Below are positions 1-5,810 of a DNA stretch of 5,810 nucleotides, one piece after another. The notes under the pieces were generated by a model. The model was not told the DNA's origin, ran no database searches, and saw nothing but the letters and a program-made list of their open reading frames with translations. The position numbers and the translations under genes were made by a program. Numbering within the stretch: the stretch's first letter is position 1; every line of letters starts with the position of its first letter. This DNA is from Clostridiaceae bacterium (GTDB lineage Bacteria > Bacillota > Clostridia > Oscillospirales > Butyricicoccaceae). The stretch spans positions 1 to 5,810 of the forward strand of contig JAEDEU010000102.1 of NCBI GenBank assembly GCA_016293155.1, written 5' to 3'.

Positions 1-55
1 TCCCAAAAGTGATATCATTACCTATATATTTGATTTTTTACAAACATATTGTTTC
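1..55 (+). promoter_or_regulatory. AT-rich leader upstream of smc, possible promoter region
   Basis: Only 13 of the 55 bases are G or C, in sharp contrast to the GC-rich genes that follow, as expected for an intergenic regulatory region. A TATATT hexamer at 25-30 could serve as a -10 box, but I see no convincing -35 hexamer at the right distance, so no promoter is assigned precisely. TGATATCA at 10-17 is a perfect 8-base palindrome, and a run of six T lies at 34-39. Neither is enough to name an operator or a terminator. In many Firmicutes rnc precedes smc; no coding sequence is recognisable in these bases, so the upstream gene ends outside the window. Confidence 0.3.
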
Positions 56-62
56 GAGGTGA
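56..62 (+). promoter_or_regulatory. Ribosome binding site of smc
   Basis: GAGGTGA matches part of the AGGAGGTGA anti-16S consensus, and its GAGG core ends six bases before the TTG codon at 66. The frame of smc has a TGA stop at 60-62, inside this site, so translation cannot begin further upstream. The first in-frame ATG downstream is codon 61, after the Walker A motif. This site therefore fixes the TTG as the start. Confidence 0.8.
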
Positions 63-65
63 AAC

Positions 66-3000
66 TTGTACCTTAAATCCATCGAATTACAGGGCTTCAA
101 GTCCTTTCCGGACCGCACGACCATTCGCTTTGCGGGCGGTCTGACGGCGATTGTCGGCCCGAACGGCAGCGGCAAATCCAATATTTCGGACGCGATCCGC
201 TGGGTGCTGGGCGAGCAGTCCACCAAAAGCCTGCGCGGCTCCAAAATGGAGGATGTCATCTTCGGCGGCACGGCGAAGCGCAGCCCGCTGGGCTTTGCGG
301 AGGTCTCGCTGATTCTGGACAACAGTCAGAATCTTTTTCCGGTCGAGTGCACCGAGCTGATGGTCACGCGGCGGTATTACCGCACGGGCGAAAGCGAATA
401 CTATATCAATCAAAAGCATGTGCGTCTCAAGGACGTCTCCGAGCTGTTCATGGACACCGGTCTGGGACGGGACGGATACTCGGTCATCGGTCAGGGACGC
501 ATTGACGAAATTCTGTCGGTCAAGAGCGCCGACCGCCGCGAGGTCTTTGAGGAGGCGGCAGGCATTACGCGCTTCCGCACCCGCAAGGAGGAGGCGGAGC
601 GCCGTCTGCGCCAGACCGAGGAAAATCTTGTGCGCATCCGCGATATCTGGACCGAGCTGAACGACCGCTCCGGCCCGTTGGCAAAGCAGGCGGAGAGCGC
701 AAAACAATATCTGGAGCTGAGCGAGCGCCTGCGTCTGCTGGAGGTGTCGCTGTGGATGGACGCCATCGGCAGTCAGGCACGGCAGCTGCATGAGCACGAG
801 GAGAAACTCCGCAGGGCAAAATCCGAGCTGGAGCAGGAGCGCGCCGGTCAGGAGCGCATTTATGCGCAGTCCGAGCGCGTCACGGAGGAGATCCATGCCT
901 GCGATATTCAGACCGAACGCCTGCGGGCATCGCTTTCGGACGCGGAGCAGAGCGCGGCAGAGCTGAGCCGCCGCAAAGCAGTACTGGAGGAAAGCCGCAA
1001 AAATGCGCAGGACAACATCACACAGACCAAGGCGCAGGTGACGGCGCAGGAGGCGCAGCTGGCTTCGCTGACACAGCGTCTGGAGGAGCAGCAGGCGAAG
1101 ATCCGCACACTGGATGAAAACAGCGGCGCAGCGCAGGCGAAGTTGAACGATACCGAGCGCACGCTTTCCGGACTGGAGGAAAAGCGCGGCGCGTGCCGTT
1201 CCGGTCTGGAAGCACTGCGCACGCAGTCCGAGCAGCTGACCGGACGTATTTTGACGGCGGAGGCGCGCAAAAAGGCGGCGGCAGAGCAGCTCAGCGCGCA
1301 GAGCAGCCGTCAGGACAGCATGGGCAGTGATCTCGCCGCGAGCATCGAGCGCACCGAGCGGGAGCGCACAGCGCAGACCGCATTAGAGCGCGAGCTGGAG
1401 GACTGCCGCAGGCGCGTGCGCACGGCACGGCAGGCGGTGGAAAACGTCCGCCAGACGCAGCGCGAGCAGTCCGAGGCACTCGGCAAGGCGCGCCGCGAGG
1501 CGGCGGAGATGAACAGCCGTCTGACCGATACCCGCAACCGCGTGCGGATGCTCACCGAGCTTCAGCGCGATTACGAGGGCTTTTCGCGTGCGGTCAAGCT
1601 GATTATGAGCCGCTCCAAGAGCGGACAGCTCTCCGGCGTGCACGGTCCGGTGTCCGCGCTGATTTCCGTACCCGATGAATACGTCACCGCGATCGAGACC
1701 GCACTCGGCGCGGCGGCTTCCAATATTATTGTCAGCACCTCGGATGACGGCAAAAACGCCATCCGGATGCTCAAGCGGCTGGACGGCGGCAGAGCAACCT
1801 TCCTGCCCATCGACACCATCCGCTCGATGTTCCTGCGCGAGGCGGGGCTGGAACGCGATCCCGGCTTTGTCGGCATCGCCGCCAATCTGGTCACCTGCCA
1901 GCCGCAGTACCGCGACATTATTGCAAACCTGCTCGGGCGCACGGTCGTCGCGTCCGATCTGGATCACGCGCAGAGCATCGCAAAGCAGCATAACCACCGC
2001 TTCCGCATCATCACGCTGGACGGACAGATGATCAATGCGGGCGGCTCTATGACCGGCGGCTCGGCGAACCGCTCATCCGGTATTTTGTCCCGCGCGAATC
2101 AGCTGGAGCAGCTGAACCGCCAGGCACGCATTCAGACCGAGCGCCTGAGTGAGCTGACCGAGCGCACGAAAAAGCTGGAGGCGCTGCACGATTCTCAGCG
2201 CGATGCAATCGCAGAGGCGGAGCAGAATCTGCGTGCCGCGGAGCAGGAGGAGATCCGGTTAAGGGCAACCGCCGAACAGCACCGCGCGCTGCTGGACAGT
2301 CTGGAGCAGCGCGATCAGCAGCTCAAAAGCGAGCAGGAGAGCAGCGCACAGGCGCACAGCCGCCTGCGAGAGGAATACAGGACGCTTTGCCGCGAACTGG
2401 AGCGCAGTCAAAGCGAGCGCAGTGCGCTGCAGGATGAGATCGAGCAGGCAGAGCGCGCACTGGCGGAGGTCGAGCAGCAGATCGAGCAGCACAGCACCGC
2501 GACCGCGGACGCGCGCCTTGCCCTGACCGAGCACAACGCACAGGTTCAGGCGATGCGCACCGCCGCAGAGGAGCTGACCCGAGTGCGCGAGGGCACAGAG
2601 GAGATGCTCCGTGAGCTGCGCGGACGCATCCGCACGCTGGAAAACGAAATCATACAGGCGGATGAGGAGCAGGAGCTGCTGCGCAAGCGCGGCACGGACA
2701 GCACCGCATCGCGCGAGCGGCTGCGGCAGGAGCTTGCGCAGTCCGCAGGCAGGCGCACCGAGCTGGAGGCCGCCCGCACGAAATATGCCAAGCAGGCACA
2801 GGAAATCGGCGACCGGCTGAACAGCCGCGAGCGCGATTATGCCAAGCTGGAGGCCGCGGCGTTACAGCTGCGGCAGGAGGAGAAGCGCATCCTCGACCGG
2901 ATGTGGGAGCACTATGAGCTGACACCCGCAACGGCGGAGGAAATTGCCCGTCCGGTCACCGACCGCGCGGCGGACGAAGTGGCAGCTGCGGAGCTGCGCA

Positions 3001-3638
3001 AGCAGGTCAAGGCACTCGGTCCGGTCAATCTGGCGGCGGTGGAGGAATATTCCGAGCTGTCCGAGCGTCTGACCTTTATGACCGAGCAGAAGGACGATCT
3101 GGAAAAGGCGCAGGCGGAGCTGTACGAGATCATCCGCGGGCTGACCGTGCGCATGTGCGAGATTTTCAACAGCGAATTTGCCAAGCTCAACAGCTATTTT
3201 GGGCAGACGTTTACCGAGATCTTCGGCGGCGGTCATGCCGAGCTGGTGCTGGAGGATACGTCCGATGTGCTCGGCTGCGGCATCGAGATCCGCGTCACCC
3301 CGCCGGGCAAGTCGGTCAAGACGCTGATGTTGCTCTCCGGCGGCGAAAAGGCGCTGGTCGCCATCGCGCTGTATTTCGCCATTCTCAAGGTACGTCCGAC
3401 CCCGTTCTGTGTGCTGGACGAGATCGAGGCGGCGCTGGACGATGTCAACGTCGCGCGGTATGCCAAGTATCTGCGCCGTCTGTCCGACAAGACGCAGTTC
3501 ATCGTCATCACGCACCGCCGCGGCACGATGGAGGAGGCCGACATGCTCTATGGCGTGACCATGCAGGAGCGCGGCGTTTCCAAGCTGCTCATGCTCAACA
3601 TGGCAGAGGCAATGCGCGATATGGACATCATAGAATGA
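66..3638 (+). CDS. smc: Chromosome segregation protein SMC
   Basis: This is a 1190-residue structural maintenance of chromosomes ATPase, the usual length for bacterial SMC. The family dimerises and, with ScpA and ScpB, forms the condensin that loads at parS/ParB sites and organises the nucleoid. Visible motifs in order: the N-terminal YLKSIELQGFKSF signature; Walker A GPNGSGKS at 31-38; the arginine-finger region SLRG around R57; the Q-loop glutamine Q143; a long Glu/Gln/Arg-rich coiled coil at about 160-500; a hinge at about 503-690 with the conserved GGSMTGGS at 659-666; the returning coiled coil to about 1020; the LGPVNLAAVEEY joint; the ABC signature LSGGEK at 1090-1095; Walker B VLDE with D1118 and E1119; and the switch histidine H1150. 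All catalytic elements are intact. The start is TTG, forced by an upstream in-frame stop. It is the first gene of the likely operon seen here. Confidence 0.98.
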   Translation: MYLKSIELQGFKSFPDRTTIRFAGGLTAIVGPNGSGKSNISDAIRWVLGEQSTKSLRGSKMEDVIFGGTAKRSPLGFAEVSLILDNSQNLFPVECTELMVTRRYYRTGESEYYINQKHVRLKDVSELFMDTGLGRDGYSVIGQGRIDEILSVKSADRREVFEEAAGITRFRTRKEEAERRLRQTEENLVRIRDIWTELNDRSGPLAKQAESAKQYLELSERLRLLEVSLWMDAIGSQARQLHEHEEKLRRAKSELEQERAGQERIYAQSERVTEEIHACDIQTERLRASLSDAEQSAAELSRRKAVLEESRKNAQDNITQTKAQVTAQEAQLASLTQRLEEQQAKIRTLDENSGAAQAKLNDTERTLSGLEEKRGACRSGLEALRTQSEQLTGRILTAEARKKAAAEQLSAQSSRQDSMGSDLAASIERTERERTAQTALERELEDCRRRVRTARQAVENVRQTQREQSEALGKARREAAEMNSRLTDTRNRVRMLTELQRDYEGFSRAVKLIMSRSKSGQLSGVHGPVSALISVPDEYVTAIETALGAAASNIIVSTSDDGKNAIRMLKRLDGGRATFLPIDTIRSMFLREAGLERDPGFVGIAANLVTCQPQYRDIIANLLGRTVVASDLDHAQSIAKQHNHRFRIITLDGQMINAGGSMTGGSANRSSGILSRANQLEQLNRQARIQTERLSELTERTKKLEALHDSQRDAIAEAEQNLRAAEQEEIRLRATAEQHRALLDSLEQRDQQLKSEQESSAQAHSRLREEYRTLCRELERSQSERSALQDEIEQAERALAEVEQQIEQHSTATADARLALTEHNAQVQAMRTAAEELTRVREGTEEMLRELRGRIRTLENEIIQADEEQELLRKRGTDSTASRERLRQELAQSAGRRTELEAARTKYAKQAQEIGDRLNSRERDYAKLEAAALQLRQEEKRILDRMWEHYELTPATAEEIARPVTDRAADEVAAAELRKQVKALGPVNLAAVEEYSELSERLTFMTEQKDDLEKAQAELYEIIRGLTVRMCEIFNSEFAKLNSYFGQTFTEIFGGGHAELVLEDTSDVLGCGIEIRVTPPGKSVKTLMLLSGGEKALVAIALYFAILKVRPTPFCVLDEIEAALDDVNVARYAKYLRRLSDKTQFIVITHRRGTMEEADMLYGVTMQERGVSKLLMLNMAEAMRDMDIIE

Positions 3639-3676
3639 GTGAAGAGAAGCGGAGTTTTGCGGAGCGAAACGCTTGA
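3635..3676 (+). CDS. Possible 13-codon leader-type reading frame overlapping the smc stop
   Basis: The smc stop sits in an ATGA overlap at 3635-3638, which opens a short frame encoding MSEEKRSFAERNA and ending at TGA 3674-3676. The arrangement would permit translational coupling from smc. The frame ends inside the inner hairpin of the inverted repeat that follows, so a ribosome translating it would disrupt that structure. I see no homology or composition that argues for a functional peptide. The simplest reading is a chance frame lying across a repeat element. Confidence 0.15.
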   Translation: MSEEKRSFAERNA

Positions 3677-3705
3677 AAAAGCGTCTGGCGGCGCAAACTC
3701 CACTT
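3647..3705 (+). repeat. Long imperfect inverted repeat with GAAA-loop hairpin between smc and ftsY
   Basis: The outer arms GGAGTTTTGC (3651-3660) and GCAAACTCC (3693-3701) are complementary apart from one bulged T. The stem extends by AAG (3647-3649) with CTT (3703-3705) across a C/A mismatch. Inside, ACGCTT (3669-3674) and AAGCGT (3679-3684) pair perfectly around a GAAA tetraloop; an unpaired 8-by-8 internal loop separates the two stems. GCGGAG occurs twice (3649-3654 and 3659-3664), so the right arm could pair with either copy. No T-run follows, so it does not look like an intrinsic terminator, which fits continued transcription into ftsY. It may be a dispersed palindromic element (REP-like) or an mRNA processing or stability structure; which of these is inference. 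Confidence 0.6.
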
Positions 3706-3710
3706 ACAAT

Positions 3711-3717
3711 AAGGAGG
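3711..3717 (+). promoter_or_regulatory. Ribosome binding site of ftsY
   Basis: AAGGAGG is a near-perfect Shine-Dalgarno sequence, with seven bases between it and the ATG at 3725. It lies just after the inverted repeat and outside its arms, so the hairpin itself should not hide it. It is the strongest ribosome binding site in the window and confirms the ftsY start. Confidence 0.85.
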
Positions 3718-3724
3718 ATTCTAC

Positions 3725-4639
3725 ATGGGATTTTTCGATAAAATCAAAGAGGGACTGAAAAAGACCACCGGTGCGGTATCCGATGTGTTTAACGATATGT
3801 TTGCCGCATTTGTCAAGGTGGATGAGGATCTGCTTGAGGAGCTGGAGGAGGCGATGATCCTTGCGGATCTCGGCGCGGCGACCGCGGCAGAGGCAACCGA
3901 AAAGCTGCGCGATGTGGCAAAGCATGAGCGCATCAATACGGCGGGTGAGCTGCGCGAGGCGCTCAAGAACATCCTCGTCGATATGATGCAGGAGGACACG
4001 CCGCTGGATGTATCCAAGGAGCCGGCGGTCGTGCTGGTGATCGGCGTCAACGGCGTGGGCAAAACTACGACCATCGGCAAGCTCGCGGCGTCCTATGCGG
4101 CGCAAGGCAAGCGCGTTATGCTCGCGGCGGCGGATACCTTCCGTGCGGCGGCGGCGGATCAGCTGACCATCTGGGCACAGCGCTCGGGCGCGGACATCGT
4201 GCGCCACGGCGAGGGTGCAGACCCGGCGGCAGTCGTATTTGACGCCATTGCTGCGGCAAAGGCGCGCGGCTGTGACCTCATCATCGTGGACACCGCAGGC
4301 CGCCTGCACAACAAAACCAACCTCATGAACGAGCTGAACAAGATTGACCGCGTGATTTCGCGCGAGCTGCCGGATTCCAGCCGCGAGACCCTGCTCGTGC
4401 TGGATGCGACCACCGGACAGAATGCGGTTTCGCAGGCGGAGCAGTTCAACAAGGCGGCAAAACTGACCGGCATCGTGCTGACCAAGCTGGACGGCACGGC
4501 AAAGGGCGGCATCGTCATTGCGATTTCCGCCGGACTGGGCGTTCCGGTCAAGTATGTCGGCGTGGGCGAGGGCATTGATGATCTGATGCCGTTCGAGCGC
4601 GAGGCGTTCGTCACCGCCCTGCTGCCGGAGTCGGACTAA
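3725..4639 (+). CDS. ftsY: Signal recognition particle receptor FtsY
   Basis: This is a 304-residue SRP-type GTPase that receives SRP-bound ribosome-nascent-chain complexes at the cytoplasmic membrane and hands them to the SecYEG translocon. It forms a reciprocally activated GTPase pair with Ffh. The protein opens with GFFDKIKEGLKKT, a likely amphipathic membrane-contact helix, then a helical N domain to about residue 95. The G domain shows GVNGVGKT at 107-114 (G1), DTFRAAAADQL starting at D137 (SRP GTPase insertion region), DTAGR at 189-193 (G3), TKLDGTAKGG at 253-262 (G4, with D256 for guanine specificity) and GVGEGIDDL at 279-287. It lacks the long acidic A domain of the E. coli protein, which is normal for Firmicutes. 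The DTFRAAA and GEGIDDL wording and the N-terminal helix favour FtsY over Ffh, as does the absence of a methionine-rich M domain. Confidence 0.97.
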   Translation: MGFFDKIKEGLKKTTGAVSDVFNDMFAAFVKVDEDLLEELEEAMILADLGAATAAEATEKLRDVAKHERINTAGELREALKNILVDMMQEDTPLDVSKEPAVVLVIGVNGVGKTTTIGKLAASYAAQGKRVMLAAADTFRAAAADQLTIWAQRSGADIVRHGEGADPAAVVFDAIAAAKARGCDLIIVDTAGRLHNKTNLMNELNKIDRVISRELPDSSRETLLVLDATTGQNAVSQAEQFNKAAKLTGIVLTKLDGTAKGGIVIAISAGLGVPVKYVGVGEGIDDLMPFEREAFVTALLPESD

Positions 4640-4652
4640 ACGGAGGCGGAGC

Positions 4653-5291
4653 ATGGCAAGACCGGATCTGCGCCGCGCAGACGAGATACGAAAATGCCGG
4701 ATTGCGGCGGACTGGCTGCCGCAGGCGGACGGGTCTGCGCTGATCGAGATGGGAAAAACACGGGTGCTGTGCACCGCAATGGTGCAGGACGCGGAGCAGG
4801 CGGAGCTGACCGCACGGTATCGTCTGCATCCGAGCATCGGCGGGGAGCCGCAGGATGAGCGGTTGACGCGCATCCTGAATACAGTTTTGTGCCGTGACCG
4901 TCTGGGAAACCGCAAAATCTGTGTGGACTGCGAGGTGCTCTCGGACGACGGCGGCGCATTCTGCGCGGCGGTGACCGGTGCATTTGCCGCGCTGTGGAAG
5001 GCATGTGCGCAGCTCGTGCAGAGCGGCGAACTGGAGCGTGTTCCGCTGAGCGATTCGGTCGCGGCAATCCGTACCGCAGTCAGCGGCGGCGAACCGGTGG
5101 CGGATCCATCTTTGGCAGAGCAGACGGACTGCATCGCAGAGGTCGTCCTCAACGGGCGCGGGCAGTTCGTCGAGGTCAGCGTACAGGGCGGCGCGTTTGA
5201 AAAGGAACAGCTGGTCAAGCTGACCGCGCTGGCACGGCGGACGGGCATGAAGCTCATCCGCGAACAGAAAAAAATTACGGGAGACATTTGA
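4653..5291 (+). CDS. Divergent, probably non-catalytic RNase PH family protein
   Basis: The 212-residue product is shorter than usual RNase PH (about 240-250). Homology is clear in IRKCRIAADWLPQADGSALI through GKTRVLCTAMV (12-44), where the family reads LRPVKI...EGSVLIEFGNTKVICTA; in ARYRLHP (54-60, usually AEYSMLP); VDCEVLSDDGG (91-101); AAVTGAFAAL (105-114); and GRGQFVEVSVQG (168-179). True RNase PH is a hexameric phosphorolytic 3' exonuclease that trims tRNA precursors. Here the basic loop and GRT motif after the LP are shortened to SIGGEPQDERL, with E65 where the phosphate-binding arginine is expected. The GGTRTA motif reads GGAFCA, and the acidic DYEED...D motif is not preserved around 151-163. 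GGAGG at 4642-4646 lies six bases before the ATG, 13 bases after the ftsY stop. Position directly before rdgB matches rph in other Firmicutes. The frame is uninterrupted, so this is divergence rather than a recent pseudogene. No gene symbol is given because activity is doubtful. Confidence 0.8.
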   Translation: MARPDLRRADEIRKCRIAADWLPQADGSALIEMGKTRVLCTAMVQDAEQAELTARYRLHPSIGGEPQDERLTRILNTVLCRDRLGNRKICVDCEVLSDDGGAFCAAVTGAFAALWKACAQLVQSGELERVPLSDSVAAIRTAVSGGEPVADPSLAEQTDCIAEVVLNGRGQFVEVSVQGGAFEKEQLVKLTALARRTGMKLIREQKKITGDI

Positions 5292-5292
5292 T

Positions 5293-5810
5293 ATGAACAT
5301 CGTTCTTGCGACGCATAATCAGAATAAGGTGCGTGAGCTGAATGCAATCCTGGGCGCGCTCGGCATCGAGGTCACGCCGCTGCCGCAGGATTTTCCGGAC
5401 ATCGAGGAAAACGGCACGACGTTTGCGGAGAATGCAAAGATCAAGGCATCCGCCGTCTGTCAGGCGCTGGGCGTGCCTGCCATGGCGGATGACTCCGGTC
5501 TGGAGGTGGACGCGCTGGACGGCGCACCGGGCATTTATTCCGCGCGCTGGGCGGACGGCGACGATCACGACCGCAACCGCTTCCTGCTGGAAAAGATGCA
5601 GGGCGAACAAAACCGCACCGCACGCTTTACCTGTGCGGCGTGCTGCGCGATGCCGGACGGAACGATGCTGGAGGCGACCGGCTCGTGCGAGGGCGAGATT
5701 CTGACCGAAGAGCACGGAACCGGCGGCTTCGGCTATGATCCGGTGTTCTATGTGCCGGAGCAGGGCTGCACCTTCGGAGAGCTGCCCGCCGAGGTCAAGA
5801 ACCGTATTTC
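5293..5810 (+). CDS. rdgB: Non-canonical purine NTP pyrophosphatase, RdgB/HAM1 family (3' end outside window)
   Basis: The visible 172 codons encode an ITPase-like house-cleaning enzyme that hydrolyses XTP, ITP or dITP to the monophosphate and pyrophosphate, keeping deaminated purines out of DNA and RNA. The start NIVLATHNQNKVREL (2-16) is the family's substrate-binding N-terminus (consensus LATxNxxK). TFAENAKIKA (43-52), the catalytic ADDSGLEVDALDGAPGIYSARWA (65-87, with the D66-D67 pair) and GGFGYDPVF (144-152) follow in order. The frame is open to the last base, in VKNRIS, where the family usually has about 25 more residues including a conserved SHR motif. The ATG lies one base after the preceding stop (TGATATG), with GGGAG at 5279-5283 as a modest ribosome binding site, so translation is probably coupled to the RNase PH-like gene. 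Confidence 0.96.
   Translation, partial: MNIVLATHNQNKVRELNAILGALGIEVTPLPQDFPDIEENGTTFAENAKIKASAVCQALGVPAMADDSGLEVDALDGAPGIYSARWADGDDHDRNRFLLEKMQGEQNRTARFTCAACCAMPDGTMLEATGSCEGEILTEEHGTGGFGYDPVFYVPEQGCTFGELPAEVKNRI

Noticed and set aside
10..39. Terminator of an upstream gene or an operator at the TGATATCA palindrome
   Set aside because: The palindrome is only eight bases, has no loop, and is separated from the T-run by 16 bases. This is within what chance gives in AT-rich DNA.
87..896. A 269-codon minus-strand frame inside smc
   Set aside because: It is a mirror of the smc ATPase head coding sequence, with no family motif and no plausible role. The same applies to the minus-strand frames at 1383-1997 and 2862-3515.
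690..3070. Repetitive gag/cag/cgc-rich DNA in the middle of smc as a tandem repeat
   Set aside because: It reflects the Glu/Gln/Arg-rich coiled-coil arms of SMC with biased codon use. I see no repeating unit of fixed length.
3155..3676. A 173-codon plus-strand frame overlapping the smc 3' end and ending beyond its stop
   Set aside because: It is out of frame with the intact SMC signature and Walker B motifs, and its translation has no recognisable domain. Only its last 13 codons, after the ATGA, could be considered separately.
3669..3684. Intrinsic terminator after smc
   Set aside because: The ACGCTT/AAGCGT hairpin is followed by CTGGCGGC, not a T-run, and the outer stem is followed by ACAATAAGG. 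Nothing supports Rho-independent termination.
4653..5291. Frameshifted or decayed rph pseudogene
   Set aside because: The frame is continuous from a well-placed start to a stop next to rdgB, and homology is preserved in one frame across both halves. This indicates divergence of an intact gene rather than a frameshift.
3704..5347. A 547-codon open frame on the minus strand opposite ftsY and the RNase PH-like gene
   Set aside because: It lies antisense to two genes with strong family motifs. Its translation is rich in Arg, Ser, Ala and Cys with no recognisable domain. Long antisense frames are expected in GC-rich coding DNA where stop codons are rare.

Overview
The window carries four co-directional plus-strand genes of ordinary bacterial housekeeping: smc (chromosome-organising ATPase), ftsY (signal recognition particle receptor GTPase), a shortened and divergent RNase PH-family gene, and the 5' part of an rdgB/HAM1-type nucleotide pyrophosphatase that runs off the right edge. 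The DNA is GC-rich with strong G/C preference at third codon positions, and the genes carry AGGAGG-like ribosome binding sites. The smc-ftsY linkage is typical of Firmicutes, and the rph-rdgB pairing is also familiar there. Together these suggest a high-GC member of the Clostridia, plausibly an Oscillospirales/Ruminococcaceae-type gut bacterium. The phylum-level guess is reasonably firm; the family-level guess is only an impression.

Layout: positions 1-55 are a strikingly AT-rich leader (13 G/C in 55 bases), followed by a ribosome binding site and the TTG start of smc (66-3638). The 86-base gap to ftsY holds a long imperfect inverted repeat with a perfect inner hairpin (GAAA loop). It also holds a 13-codon reading frame whose ATG overlaps the smc stop. 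ftsY (3725-4639) follows a near-perfect ribosome binding site. The RNase PH-like gene (4653-5291) starts 13 bases after the ftsY stop, and rdgB (5293 onward) starts one base after that gene's stop. The last three genes are therefore very probably one transcript, likely including smc.

SMC compacts and helps segregate the chromosome, and FtsY docks ribosome-nascent-chain/SRP complexes at the membrane. RdgB removes non-canonical purine nucleoside triphosphates such as XTP and ITP. A normal RNase PH would trim tRNA 3' ends phosphorolytically. The copy here appears to have lost the phosphate-binding and acidic catalytic residues, so it may be a non-catalytic relic or a repurposed protein. That gene and the inverted repeat between smc and ftsY are the two points worth a second look. 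I found no mobile element, CRISPR array, tRNA or rRNA, and no clear sign of an undescribed multi-gene system.
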